Shown here: positions 43,296 through 52,497 of the stretch, piece by piece
Layout of the letters: each line of letters opens with the position of its first letter
Numbering within the stretch: the stretch's first letter is position 1
From: Streptomyces sp. ADI96-02
Lineage (GTDB): Bacteria; Actinomycetota; Actinomycetes; Streptomycetales; Streptomycetaceae
NCBI RefSeq assembly: GCF_003846185.1
Contig: NZ_ML123034.1
Coordinates: 5,255,681-5,319,680, forward strand
Length of the DNA: 64,000 nt
Reading direction: 5' to 3'
Notes under the pieces: generated by a model
Databases searched by the model: none
The model's input: the letters and a program-made list of their open reading frames with translations, nothing else
Told to the model about the DNA's origin: nothing
Program-made: the position numbers and the translations under genes

Positions 43296-43490
43296 TCACT
43301 CCTGGGGCCGGCCCGAGAAGCACCGCCAAGTCGGGCGTACGACACTGGGCGCGGTCTCGTCGAGTCTCTCTATCCATCCCGCGGCCGCACCCGCTCCGGG
43401 TGCCGGGCGGCCTCCCGCGGCACGACCCCGTTCCAGCCCGGCCATGGCGATCGACAGTGCCCGTTCGTGGTTCGGGGAATCAACGCTCAT
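43296..43490 (-). CDS. Small ORF, candidate TOMM/RiPP precursor peptide (64 aa)
   Basis: ATG at 43490 preceded by GGGAGGAGA, one of the best ribosome sites in the window; its TGA sits inside the ribosome site/start of the YcaO gene, so the two are translationally coupled. The peptide has a helical, charged N-terminal half (NHERALSIAMAGLERGR), a Gly/Ala/Pro linker, then WIERLDETAPSVV and a short C-terminal tail with Thr46, Ser49, Thr54, a single Cys57 and Ser59. This is compatible with leader plus core. I recognise no homologue. Third-position GC is lower than usual but still biased. It could alternatively be a leader ORF that only sets YcaO translation. Confidence 0.55.
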   Translation of the reverse strand: MSVDSPNHERALSIAMAGLERGRAAGGRPAPGAGAAAGWIERLDETAPSVVRPTWRCFSGRPQE

Positions 43491-43723
43491 GCTGTGGTCT
43501 TCTCCTCCCGTCCGACGACGCGGTGAAGGGAGCAGCCCCCCACCGCCTTGTGGCCGAATTCTGTGGCACCGGGTGGAGGCACACCTAGTGTCGTCTTCAT
43601 CAATTACACATGACATATTCACCATCCTGGGCGTGAGTGGCTCACTGGGCCCGCGGCATCCGTGCTGGAAGAGTCGGTCCGGTCCCGGTGCGACCCACGC
43701 CCGGCGAAAGGGGACTCCTCGCC
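43491..43723. promoter_or_regulatory. Divergent promoter region (peptide-YcaO / SARP activator)
   Basis: 233 bp between divergent starts. A markedly AT-rich patch at about 43595-43622 stands out in an otherwise GC-rich context and is a good place for the -10 elements of one or both promoters. Confidence 0.5.
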
Positions 43724-44518
43724 ATGGATATTCGGGTACTCGGACCACTCGTCGCTCAGGAACAGGGCGTTTCGGTCGTACCGACCGCCGCCAAGCCACG
43801 TCAGATACTCGCTCTGCTCGCTCTGCAGTCCGACCGTGTCGTCACCGTGCCCACCCTGATGGAGGAGATCTGGGGCGAGGGCATTCCGCGCAGCGCCGCC
43901 ACCACCCTGCAGACGTATGTGCTGCAACTGCGAAGAAAGATCGCCGCCGCCCTCGTGGACGATCCCGGCAGGGAGGCCAAGAGCGTCCTCGTCACCCGGC
44001 ACGGCGGTTATCTGCTCCAGGTCCAGCCCGGCCTGGTCGACGTGCAGGAGTTCGAGGAACTCGCCGTCGGGGGCCGGGCCGCGCACCAGGCCGAGGACCA
44101 CCACACCGCATCCGACCTCCTGGGTCGCGCCCTGGCGCTGTGGCAGGGACCCGCCTTGGTGGACGTCCGCGTCGGTTCCGTACTGGAGTTGGAGGTGCTG
44201 CGCCTGGAGGGCGAGCGCATGGCCGCCCTGGAGATGCGGTTGGAGTCCGACCTGGCCGTCGGACGCCACCTGGAGGTCGTGCCCGAACTGCGTGTGCTGA
44301 TGGCCAGGCACCCCATGCACGAGAACTTCTGCGCTCAGCTGATGATCGCACTGCACCGCTCGGGCGCCGCCTGGCGCGCGCTGGAGACGTATCAGAAGCT
44401 GCGGGACACCCTGGTGGAGGAACTGGGCCTGGAGCCCTCGCCCCGGCTGCGCCGGCTGCACCAGAGCGTGCTGAGCGCCGACCCCGAGCTGGACGCGGGC
44501 GTCCCGGTCGGCCGCTGA
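43724..44518 (+). CDS. SARP-family pathway-specific activator
   Basis: 264 aa. The ATG at 43724 opens directly with the OmpR-like winged-helix domain (MDIRVLGPLVAQEQG...KPRQILALLALQ...LQTYVLQLRRKI), followed by the bacterial transcriptional activation domain (LLGRALALWQGPALVDV...ALHRSGAAWRALETYQKLRDTLVEELGLEPSP). Small SARPs such as DnrI and ActII-ORF4 switch on type II polyketide clusters. It sits immediately upstream of the minimal PKS genes and is the probable main activator. Confidence 0.94.
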   Translation: MDIRVLGPLVAQEQGVSVVPTAAKPRQILALLALQSDRVVTVPTLMEEIWGEGIPRSAATTLQTYVLQLRRKIAAALVDDPGREAKSVLVTRHGGYLLQVQPGLVDVQEFEELAVGGRAAHQAEDHHTASDLLGRALALWQGPALVDVRVGSVLELEVLRLEGERMAALEMRLESDLAVGRHLEVVPELRVLMARHPMHENFCAQLMIALHRSGAAWRALETYQKLRDTLVEELGLEPSPRLRRLHQSVLSADPELDAGVPVGR

Positions 44519-44780
44519 CCCCGATCGCTGCCGGTCCACGTGGACTTGAGTGTCCGTCTAGGTCTCCGTCGTTCCATGACGCCACCGCAGGGCCACACCC
44601 GAACGAGACGGGCCACGAGCGCACCGTCACCGGCGGCGCCCGGCAGGACAGACCCCGAACCGGCCCCGGGCGCACCACCGACCACGACGGAGGGATCGAA
44701 AGTGTCCGGCACTGTTCCACCCGCCCCGTGCCACCGCCCCCGGCCGCGCAGGCCGCGACAGACGATGAGAGGTCACCGCG
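44519..44780 (+). promoter_or_regulatory. Promoter region of the minimal PKS operon
   Basis: 262-bp gap between the SARP gene and the ketosynthase gene. A TTGAGTGTCCGTCTAGG element at about 44546-44562 resembles an activator-dependent promoter, and TCCGTC is repeated at 44553 and 44565, which could be part of a SARP operator. Spacing is not canonical, so confidence is low. Confidence 0.35.
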
Positions 44781-46046
44781 ATGCGTAGGGCCGTCATCAC
44801 CGGACTGGGGGTCGTCGCTCCCGGCGGAATCGGGGTGAAGAGCTACTGGAGCCTGCTCACCACCGGCCGCTCCGCCACCCGGACCATCACCGCCTACGAT
44901 CCCACCCCGTTCCGCTCCCGGACCGCGGCCGAGTGCGACTTCGACCCCGTGGCGGCCGGGCTCCGCCCGCAGGAGATCCGCCGGCTCGACCGCGCGGCGC
45001 AGTTCGCGGTCGTCTCGGCCCGCGAGGCCATGGCCGACAGCGGGCTCGAGACAGGCGCACTGGACCCCGGCCGGATCGCCACCGTCCTCGGCAGTGCCGT
45101 CGGCTGCACCACCTCCCTCGAACGGGAGTACGTCGTCGCCAGCGACGGCGGCCGCTCCTGGAGCCTCGACCACTCCTACGTCATCCCCGAGTTGTACGGC
45201 CACTTCGTCCCGAGCTCCATGGCCGCCGAGGTCGGCCGCGACGCGGGCGCCGAGGGCCCCGCCGCGGTGGTCTCCACCGGGTGCACCTCCGGGCTCGACG
45301 CACTCGGCCACGCCGCCGAGCTGATCTGCGAGGGATCGGCCGACGTGGTGGTCGCCGGCGCCACCGAAGCGCCCCTGTCGCCCATCACCTCGGCCTGCTT
45401 CGACGCCATCCAGGCCACCTCCCCGCGCAACGACACCCCGGAGAGCGCCTGCCGCCCCTTCGACCGCACCCGCAGCGGACTCGTCCTCGGCGAGGGCGCC
45501 GCCGTCGTCATCCTGGAGGAACTGGAGGCCGCCCGGGCCCGGGGGGCCCACATCTACGCCGAGATCGCCGGCTTCGCCTCCCGCGCCAACGCCTTCCACA
45601 TGACCGGGCTCAAGCCCGAGGGCGTCGAGATGGCCGCCGCGATCGACGCGGCGCTCGCCGAGGCCCGACTCGCTCCCGAAGCCATCGACTACGTCAACGC
45701 CCACGGGTCCGGAACCAAGTTGAACGACCGCCACGAGACCGGCGCGTTCAAACGGAGCCTGGGCGCCCACGCCTACGACGTGCCGGTCAGTTCCATCAAG
45801 TCCATGATCGGCCATTCGCTCGGCGCCATCGGCTCCCTGGAGATCGTCGCCTGCGCCCTCGCGATGGAGCACGGGATGCTGCCGCCGACCGCCAACCTGC
45901 ACGAGCCCGATCCCGAACTCGACCTGGACTACATACCTCTGACCGCCCGTGAGCAGCGCGCCGACGCGGTGCTGAGCGTCGGAAGCGGCTTCGGCGGCTT
46001 CCAGAGCGCCATGGTGCTGGCCCGGCCCGAGAGGGGACGCCCATGA
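44781..46046 (+). CDS. Type II PKS ketosynthase alpha subunit
   Basis: 421 aa. ATG at 44781 after GAGAGG. Active-site Cys168 in VVSTGCTSGLDALG; the two catalytic His are in NAHGSGTKLNDRHE and SMIGHSLGAIG. It condenses malonyl units on the ACP together with the chain-length factor. The ATGA overlap with the next gene is typical of KS-CLF pairs. Confidence 0.97.
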   Translation: MRRAVITGLGVVAPGGIGVKSYWSLLTTGRSATRTITAYDPTPFRSRTAAECDFDPVAAGLRPQEIRRLDRAAQFAVVSAREAMADSGLETGALDPGRIATVLGSAVGCTTSLEREYVVASDGGRSWSLDHSYVIPELYGHFVPSSMAAEVGRDAGAEGPAAVVSTGCTSGLDALGHAAELICEGSADVVVAGATEAPLSPITSACFDAIQATSPRNDTPESACRPFDRTRSGLVLGEGAAVVILEELEAARARGAHIYAEIAGFASRANAFHMTGLKPEGVEMAAAIDAALAEARLAPEAIDYVNAHGSGTKLNDRHETGAFKRSLGAHAYDVPVSSIKSMIGHSLGAIGSLEIVACALAMEHGMLPPTANLHEPDPELDLDYIPLTAREQRADAVLSVGSGFGGFQSAMVLARPERGRP

Positions 46047-47287
46047 CGCCGCCCACCGCCGCCCCGGCCGACCCGCGCACCGCCGTCGTCACCGGACTCG
46101 GCATTGTCGCCCCCAACGGCCTGGGCACGGAGGAATTCTGGCAGGCCACCCTGTCCGGGAAGTCCGGGCTGGGCTCGGTCACCCGGTTCGACGCCTCCCG
46201 CTATCCGGCCACGGTGGCGGGCGAGATCCGGGACTACGACGACGAGAAGCTCATCCCCAGCAGGCTCCTTCCGCAGACCGACCGGATGACCCGGCTGGCC
46301 CTGACCGCCGCCGACTGGGCCCTGCGCGACTCCGGACTGGATACGGACCGGCTGTCCGAGTACGGCGTCGGCGTCGTCACGGCCGCCTCCGGCGGTGCCG
46401 TCGAATTCGGCCAGAAGGAGCTCCAACAGCTGTGGGGCCGCGGCAAGGAATACGTCAGCGCCTACCAGTCGTTCGCCTGGTTCTACGCCGTCAATACCGG
46501 CCAGATATCCATCCAGCAGGGCCTGCGCGGCCCCAGCAGCGTGCTCCTCACCGAGCAGACGGGCGGCATCGACGCGCTGGGCCAGGCCCGCCGCCACATC
46601 CGCAAGGGCACTCCGGCCATGGTGTCCGGCGGCGTCGACGCGATGCTCTGCCCCTGGGGCTGGCTTCCCCAGCTGGCCACCGGCCAGATGAGCACCGAGC
46701 CGGATCCGGCCCGCGCCTACCTTCCGTTCTCGGCCGACGCCTGCGGCTACACACCGGGGGAGGGCGGCGCCATCCTCCTCGTCGAGGACGCGGTGCAGGC
46801 TCACGAGCGCGGGGCCTATTCGTACGGACGAATCGCCGGCTACGCCGCCACCCTCGACCCCGCTCCCGATTCCGGCCGCCCTCCGGGGCTGCGCCGGGCC
46901 TTCGAAGAGGCGCTGCGTGACGCCCGGCTCACCCCGGCCGACGTGGACGTCGTCTTCGCCGACGCGGCGGGCTCCCCCGAAGCGGACCGTGTCGAGGCCG
47001 AGGCACTGAACGCGGTGTTCGGACGCCGCGGCGTACCCGTGACCGCGCCCAAGACACTCACCGGGCGACTTCTCGCGGGCGGGGCGGCCCTGGACGTCGC
47101 CACCGCGCTGCTGTCGTTGCGCGACGGGGTGATCCCCCCGACCGCATCCACCGTGAGGGCCGACCCCGCCCTCGGCCTCGACCTCGTGACCGAGGGCCCC
47201 CGGGAGACCGGGCCCCGCACCGCCTTGGTGCTGGCCCGGGGCCATGGCGGCTTCAACGCGGCCCTCGTGGTGCGGCGCGACACCTGA
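46043..47287 (+). CDS. Type II PKS chain-length factor (ketosynthase beta subunit)
   Basis: 414 aa; ATG at 46043 overlaps the KS stop. The nucleophile Cys is replaced by Gln172 (LTEQTGGIDALG), the defining change of chain-length factors. With the KS it forms the heterodimer whose cavity sets chain length; length cannot be read reliably by eye. Confidence 0.97.
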   Translation: MTPPTAAPADPRTAVVTGLGIVAPNGLGTEEFWQATLSGKSGLGSVTRFDASRYPATVAGEIRDYDDEKLIPSRLLPQTDRMTRLALTAADWALRDSGLDTDRLSEYGVGVVTAASGGAVEFGQKELQQLWGRGKEYVSAYQSFAWFYAVNTGQISIQQGLRGPSSVLLTEQTGGIDALGQARRHIRKGTPAMVSGGVDAMLCPWGWLPQLATGQMSTEPDPARAYLPFSADACGYTPGEGGAILLVEDAVQAHERGAYSYGRIAGYAATLDPAPDSGRPPGLRRAFEEALRDARLTPADVDVVFADAAGSPEADRVEAEALNAVFGRRGVPVTAPKTLTGRLLAGGAALDVATALLSLRDGVIPPTASTVRADPALGLDLVTEGPRETGPRTALVLARGHGGFNAALVVRRDT

Positions 47288-47357
47288 ACAGCACCGCCTC
47301 CCGACCCTCCTGCTTCCTGTCCTGCGCCAGCCGAATCCTCGAAAGGTAGGACCAGCC

Positions 47358-47630
47358 ATGACCGCCAAGACCGGCCCGGTGACCCTGACCGACCTCACCC
47401 GCATGCTGCGCGAGAGCGCCGGCGAGGAGGAGGGGGTCGACCTGGAGGGGGGCATCCTCGACACCCCCTTCATCGACCTCGGATACGACTCGCTGGCGCT
47501 GCTCCAGGTCATCGGCCTGGTCCAGCGCGAGTACGGGGTCAGCGTTCCCGACGGCGCCGTCGCCGACGCGGAGACGCCCCGGGCCCTGCTCGACGTGATC
47601 AACACCAGCCCGGCGGTCCCCACGGCCTGA
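47358..47630 (+). CDS. Type II PKS acyl carrier protein
   Basis: 90 aa, ATG at 47358 after AAAGGTAGG. Phosphopantetheine attachment Ser45 lies in IDLGYDSLALLQ. An acidic stretch (ESAGEEEGVDLEGG) precedes it. It carries the growing chain. It is the third gene of the minimal PKS, 70 bp after the CLF gene. Confidence 0.96.
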   Translation: MTAKTGPVTLTDLTRMLRESAGEEEGVDLEGGILDTPFIDLGYDSLALLQVIGLVQREYGVSVPDGAVADAETPRALLDVINTSPAVPTA

Positions 47631-47713
47631 GGCCGAACGACCTCGTCCGCCCCGCAGCAGACCTTCGCGCGCGGGGCGGACGTCCCGCCGACCGTCGCAT
47701 GCCAGGAGGCCCC

Positions 47714-48763
47714 ATGCTCCCCGCAACCGCTCGGGACCACAACCACCCGACGACCCGCAGGCCCCGGCCTGTGGCGCTCCTCCTGCCGGGCCAGGGCGCC
47801 CAGCACCCCGCCATGGCGGCCGGGCTCTACCGGCACGAACCGGAGTTCACCGCCGCCGTCGACGAGGTCCTTGAGCACTTCGGTGCGGAGGGCGCCCGCA
47901 TCCGGGCCGACTGGATCGGGGAGACCTCCCCGTCAGTGCCCCTCGACGACGTCCGCCGCGCGCAGCCGCTGCTGTTCGCCGTCGACTACGGCCTGGCCCG
48001 GATGGTGCTGGGCTGGGGCGTCCGCCCCACCGCCCTGCTCGGGCACAGCGCCGGCGAGCTCGTCGCGGCGACCCTCGCCGGTGTCGTCCCGCTGCCTGAG
48101 GCCGTCGCGATGGTACGGGAGCGGGTCCGCGCCGCGGTGCGGATCCCGGCGGGCGGCATGCTCGCCGTCGGACTCGCCGCGGACCGGCTCGCGCCGTACG
48201 TCGGGGACGACATCGCCGTCGCTGCCGTCAACGCCAACCAGCAGACCATGCTGGCCGGTTCGGCTGCCCCGCTCGCGGGCGTGCTGGAGCGGCTGCGGCA
48301 CGACGGCCACGCCGTCATGGTCGTGCCCGCGACCAGCCCCTTCCACTCGCCGGCGATGGCGCCGGCCGCGAAGGAGGTCGAGGCCGCGTACCGCTCGATG
48401 GCGTTCAGTCCGCCCGACATCGCTCTCTACTCCGGCTACACCGGTTCTCTCATGACCCCCGAGGAGGCGTGCAGTCCGCGCTTCTGGGCCCGGCAGATCA
48501 CCGACACCGTCTACTTCGCGGACGCCCTCGAATCGCTGCTCGCCGTCGAGGACATGCTCCTGCTGGAGGCCGGGCCGCGCCAGACGCTCACGGCCTTCGC
48601 CCGCCGCCACCGCGCCGTACGGCACGGCGCCAGCGTCGCGGTGCCCCTGCTGCCCGCCCGGCCCGGTACCCCGGACCGGGACCGGGCGGCCGTCCGCGCG
48701 GCGGTGGACGCCCTGACGGAGGAGGGGCACGACCTGGCGCGGGCCGCGGTGAGCCGCCTCTGA
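47714..48763 (+). CDS. Acyltransferase (MCAT/DpsD-like)
   Basis: 349 aa. ATG at 47714 is chosen for AGGAGG 4 bp upstream rather than the ATG at 47699. LLPGQGAQHPAMAAGLY, nucleophile Ser112 in GHSAGE, and the catalytic His in TSPFHSPAM. Most type II clusters borrow the housekeeping malonyltransferase; a dedicated copy with a KAS III partner is typical of pathways using non-acetate starters (DpsC-DpsD, ZhuC). It may remove acetyl primers by hydrolysis or supply extender units. Confidence 0.93.
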   Translation: MLPATARDHNHPTTRRPRPVALLLPGQGAQHPAMAAGLYRHEPEFTAAVDEVLEHFGAEGARIRADWIGETSPSVPLDDVRRAQPLLFAVDYGLARMVLGWGVRPTALLGHSAGELVAATLAGVVPLPEAVAMVRERVRAAVRIPAGGMLAVGLAADRLAPYVGDDIAVAAVNANQQTMLAGSAAPLAGVLERLRHDGHAVMVVPATSPFHSPAMAPAAKEVEAAYRSMAFSPPDIALYSGYTGSLMTPEEACSPRFWARQITDTVYFADALESLLAVEDMLLLEAGPRQTLTAFARRHRAVRHGASVAVPLLPARPGTPDRDRAAVRAAVDALTEEGHDLARAAVSRL

Positions 48764-48993
48764 ACGACTCCTGCCGCGGCCGGCCGGTCCCGGCTCCGCT
48801 GTCCGTGCCTCCCCGTACACATGACGGCGGCATGCCCCTTCTCGGACCCTGGCTCGACCGGATCACCGCGAAGAGGAACAGGGCCTCCCAGCGGCGTGCT
48901 CCCTCCGGTGACCGCTCGAGCGCGATTGCAGCCGGTATCGAGCCCGTTGTCCGATCGTGGGCGGGTCGTCGACCACAACCCCCGGGGGCCGTC

Positions 48994-50478
48994 TTGACCA
49001 CACGTTCGCGGACGCCACGAGCCGGGGCGTCGGCCCCGTACGACGCGCCCCATCTGCGGATCGCCCGATCGGCGCTGGCGGACCCCGGGGCCGGCGGCGC
49101 GGACCGGTTCCACGACTGGCTCGCCGCACAGAAGGAGCACGCCGACATGCGGGTCCGACAGGTCGCGCTGGAGGACCTCGCCGGCTGGCGCACCGACCCC
49201 GCCACCGGGAACCTCGTCCACGAGACAGGTCGCTTCTACTCCGTCGAGGGCCTGGACGTGCACGTGCCCGGCGGGCCGGTCGAACGGTGGCAGCAGCCGA
49301 TCATCAACCAGCCGGAGGTGGGCATCCTGGGCATCCTGGTCAAGGAGTTCGACGGTGTCCTCCACTGCCTGATGCAGGCGAAGATCGAACCGGGCAACCA
49401 CAACGGTCTCCAGCTGTCGCCCACCGTCCAGGCCACGCGCAGCAACTACACCCGGGTGCACCGCGGGGCGGAGGTCCCCTACCTGCGTCACTTCCGCGAC
49501 GCCTCGCGCCACCGGGTGCTCGCCGACGTACGACAGTCCGAACAGGGCGCCTGGTTCTTCCGCAAACGCAACCGCAACATGGTGGTCCAGGCCACCGAGG
49601 ACGTCGAACAGCGCCCGGGATTCATATGGTTGACGCTTCATCAGCTCCACACGCTGCTCAGGCTCGATGACCTGGTGAACATGGACGCCCGCTCGGTTCT
49701 CGCCTGCCTGCCCTTCACCGGGCCCGGTCTGCCGCACGTCCTGGGTACGCCGCGGGACGACTTCACGGCCGCGCTCGTCCGCTCCTGCGACGGGCGCGCC
49801 GACGCGCCCGAGGCGCCGGCCGACGTACTGCACTGGATCACCGAGGTCCGCACCCGCCGGGATGTGGCCGCCGAGCGGGTCCCGCTCCGGGCGCTGGCCG
49901 GCTGGCGCGGGGTGGACGGCCGGATCGCGCACGAGAGCGGCCGGTTCTTCCGGGTCGCGGGGGTCGACGTCACCGCCGTCGGCCGCGAGGTCCGCGCCTG
50001 GGCTCAGCCCATGATCGAGCCCTGCGGCCGGGGCGTGATCGCCTTCCTCGTCCGCAGGATCGACGGCGTGCTGCATCTGCTCGTCCATGCCGCCACGGAA
50101 CCGGGTTACGTGGACGGCGTCGAGCTGGCCCCGACCGTTCAGTGCACCCCGGACAGCCTTGCCGCGCTGCCTGCCCGGGCCCGCCCGCGCCACCTGGACG
50201 CGGTGCTGAACGCGGCCTCCGAGCAGATTCGCTTCGACGCGGTGCACTCGGAGGAGGGCGGCCGCTTCTACCATGCCCGCAATCGCTACCTGATCGTGGA
50301 GACCGACGAGGACCACGGGGCCCGCGCCCCGGACCACCGCTGGCTCACGGTGGCCCAGTTGGTCGCCCTGATGCGGCACAGCCACTACGTGAACGTGCAG
50401 GCGCGCTGCCTGCTCGCCTGTCTCCACGGCCTGACCGCCCGGTCCGGCCCCGTCAAGCCTTCCGCAGCCCTGTCGTAA
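48994..50478 (+). CDS. NDP-4-keto-6-deoxyhexose 2,3-dehydratase (EvaA-like)
   Basis: 494 aa from a TTG at 48994 preceded by GGGGG. The frame stays open further upstream, but family N-termini begin about 35 residues before DRFHDWLAAQ, which fits this start. Internal duplication typical of the family: RFYSVEGLDVH...GILGILVKEFDGVLHCLMQAK...QLSPTVQATRSNY in the first half and RFFRVAGVDV...FLVRRIDGVLHLLVHA...ELAPTVQCTPDS in the second. It removes the 2-OH, giving 2-deoxy sugars. This gene makes the sugar set equal to vancosamine's EvaA-E. Confidence 0.94.
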   Translation: MTTRSRTPRAGASAPYDAPHLRIARSALADPGAGGADRFHDWLAAQKEHADMRVRQVALEDLAGWRTDPATGNLVHETGRFYSVEGLDVHVPGGPVERWQQPIINQPEVGILGILVKEFDGVLHCLMQAKIEPGNHNGLQLSPTVQATRSNYTRVHRGAEVPYLRHFRDASRHRVLADVRQSEQGAWFFRKRNRNMVVQATEDVEQRPGFIWLTLHQLHTLLRLDDLVNMDARSVLACLPFTGPGLPHVLGTPRDDFTAALVRSCDGRADAPEAPADVLHWITEVRTRRDVAAERVPLRALAGWRGVDGRIAHESGRFFRVAGVDVTAVGREVRAWAQPMIEPCGRGVIAFLVRRIDGVLHLLVHAATEPGYVDGVELAPTVQCTPDSLAALPARARPRHLDAVLNAASEQIRFDAVHSEEGGRFYHARNRYLIVETDEDHGARAPDHRWLTVAQLVALMRHSHYVNVQARCLLACLHGLTARSGPVKPSAALS

Positions 50479-50488
50479 GGAGAGCACC

Positions 50489-50815
50489 ATGGCCCAGCAG
50501 GACACGCCGCAGCCCCCGGTCACCTTCGTGAACCGGTTCACGGTCTCCGGGAGCCCCCAGGAGTTCGAGTCCGCCTTCGCACGCGTCGCGGCCTTCATGA
50601 AGGAGCAGCCGGGCATCGTCGGCTACACCTTGTCCCAGGACGTGAAGGACCCTCAGCGGTACGTCAACATCGCCCGCTGGGAGAACGCCGGGGCGCTGCG
50701 CGCGGCTGTGGGCCACCCGGATTTCCGGAATCACGTCGAGGAAATGCGGCAGCTCGCGCGGAGTGAGTCCGATCTGTACGCGGAACGGCATCGCTATCTC
50801 GACCCCGCTGTGTGA
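50489..50815 (+). CDS. Single-domain antibiotic biosynthesis monooxygenase (ABM)
   Basis: 108 aa, ATG at 50489 after AAGGAGA, 10 bp after the dehydratase stop. FVNRFTVSGSPQEFESAFARVAAFMKEQPG, YVNIARWENAGALRAAV and a C-terminal RHRYL show the ABM ferredoxin-like fold. Such enzymes oxidise the central ring of anthracene-type intermediates to the quinone without cofactor. Last clear biosynthetic gene before the transposase. Confidence 0.88.
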   Translation: MAQQDTPQPPVTFVNRFTVSGSPQEFESAFARVAAFMKEQPGIVGYTLSQDVKDPQRYVNIARWENAGALRAAVGHPDFRNHVEEMRQLARSESDLYAERHRYLDPAV

Positions 50816-50983
50816 GCCGTACCGGTTCGGTATTCACCTCATCGAAGAGAACGTGAACAAGCACTGAACTTGTCGTTTATCGTCCCGATGTCGAACGGTC
50901 TTCGAACTTGAACCCTGTTTTCGCAGTTCAGCGGACATGCGGGTGGCCTTCGCTCGATCCTGTGCTCCGACCAAGGAGCGCAC

Positions 50984-52474
50984 GTGACCGTAACGAAGGC
51001 CGTGGAGTCGAGTCTGCTGGATGAGGATGTCCGCCGGGAGGCGTTCGCGGAAGCGTCACACTTCCGGTCGGAGCTGTATGCGTGCCTGACCAGACGGGGC
51101 GATGAACTGTTCGAGCTCTGCGACGCGCTGCTGTGCTCCGACGGGCCCGTGAAGACTCTGGTTGATCTCGCGCTCTCGCCTGAACACCGGCGTGGGCACG
51201 GCGCGTTGTATGGCGGGCTCAACCGCGGCCGCGTCGATGTCGCACGACTGCGGAGAACGCTGGCCGGGCTGCCGCTGCCCCGGGCTGCGGGCGGGCGCCT
51301 GGTGCTCGCGGCGGATGTCAGCCCGTGGCTACGGCCGGACGCGAACACGTCGCCGGACCGCTCGTTCTGCCACACCTACGGCCGGGGCAAGAACGAGCAC
51401 CGGATGATCCCGGGCTGGCCGTACTCGATCGTCGCGGCACTGGAGGTGGGACGCAGTTCCTGGACCGCGCTGCTGGACGCGGTCCGGCTGGAGCCGGGTG
51501 CCGACGTCGCGGCGGTCACCGCCGTCCAGGTCCGCGAGGTTGTCGAGCGCCTGGTCGCCGCCGGCCAGTGGAAGCCCGGCGACCTGGCTATTCTCCTGGT
51601 CCTGGACGCCGGTTACGACGTTCAGCGCCTGTCGTTCCTGCTGGCGGACCTGCCGGTCGAGCTGCTGGGCAGGCTGCGGTCGGACCGGGTGATGCGCCGG
51701 CCCACACCACCGAGGATCTACGACCCGAAGGGCGGACGGCCGCCCAAGCACGGCGGTGAGTTCGTCTTCGGCCAGCCGGACACCTGGGGCGAACCCGACG
51801 TCCGGACAGTCACGGAGACGGAGCGGTACGGTTCCGCGGTGGCCACTTCCTTCGACCGGCTCCACCCGCGGCTGACCCGCCGCGCAGCCTGGCTCACCCA
51901 CCGGGACGAGCTGCCGATCATCGAGGGCACCGTGATCCGGCTCAAGGTCGACCGCCTGCCCAACGGAGCGGACCCCAAGCCAGTCTGGCTGTGGTGGTCG
52001 GGCACCGGCGCGAGCGAGACGGATGTCGACCGGCTCTGGCACGCGTTCCTGCGCAGATTCGATCTTGAGCACACCTTCAGAATGATCAAGCAGACGCTCG
52101 GGTGGACCCGCCCCAAGCTCCGCGATCCCGAGGCCGCCGACCGGTGGACTTGGCTGATCGTCGCCGCTCACACCCAACTCCGTCTCGTCCGTGGCCTGGT
52201 CACCGATCTCCGTCGTCCCTGGGAACGGCCGGCTCTGCCGAACAAGCTCACCCCGGCCCGGGTACGGCGCGGGTTCAGGAACCTCCGCATGAAGTGCCCC
52301 CTGCCAGCCCGTGCGCCCAAACCCACCAAACCCGGCCCGGGCCGCCCGCCCGGCGTGAAAAACCGACGCCGGGCCGTCGTTCAGGACGTCGGTCTCGTCC
52401 TCAAGACCGGAGAAGCGCATTCGCGCCCCAGTCATCACAAGAAGGGCACCAAGCCCAGACGCGTCACGGGATGA
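50984..52474 (+). mobile_element. DDE transposase gene of an insertion element, apparently intact
   Basis: 496 aa, GTG/in-frame start at 50984 after AAGGAGCG. Catalytic acids are visible as Asp in VLAADVSPWLRP, Asp in LVLDAGYDVQRL and Glu in FDLEHTFRMIKQTLGW. The C-terminus is Lys/Arg/Pro-rich. This is the long Streptomyces DDE transposase type related to IS701-like elements. No disruption is seen. I could not identify terminal inverted repeats or a target-site duplication by eye, so element borders are unknown. It splits the UvrA-like resistance gene from the rest of the cluster. Confidence 0.88.
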
Positions 52475-52497
52475 GCGGCAGGCTCGGTGTTCCCGGA

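Noticed and set aside
43299..43377. N-terminal extension of the YcaO protein to ATG 43377
   Set aside because: No ribosome site precedes 43377, and the segment is occupied by the small ORF that has an excellent one; GTG at 43293/43299 is better supported.
44546..44575. Canonical SARP heptamer operator before the ketosynthase gene
   Set aside because: TCCGTC repeats are 12 bp apart rather than 11/22 and too short to call; kept only as a weak note on the promoter region.
41437..44838. 1133-codon plus-strand open frame
   Set aside because: It runs antisense through the YcaO gene and across the SARP gene; composition is Arg/Gly/Pro-rich with no family resemblance, a GC-bias shadow.
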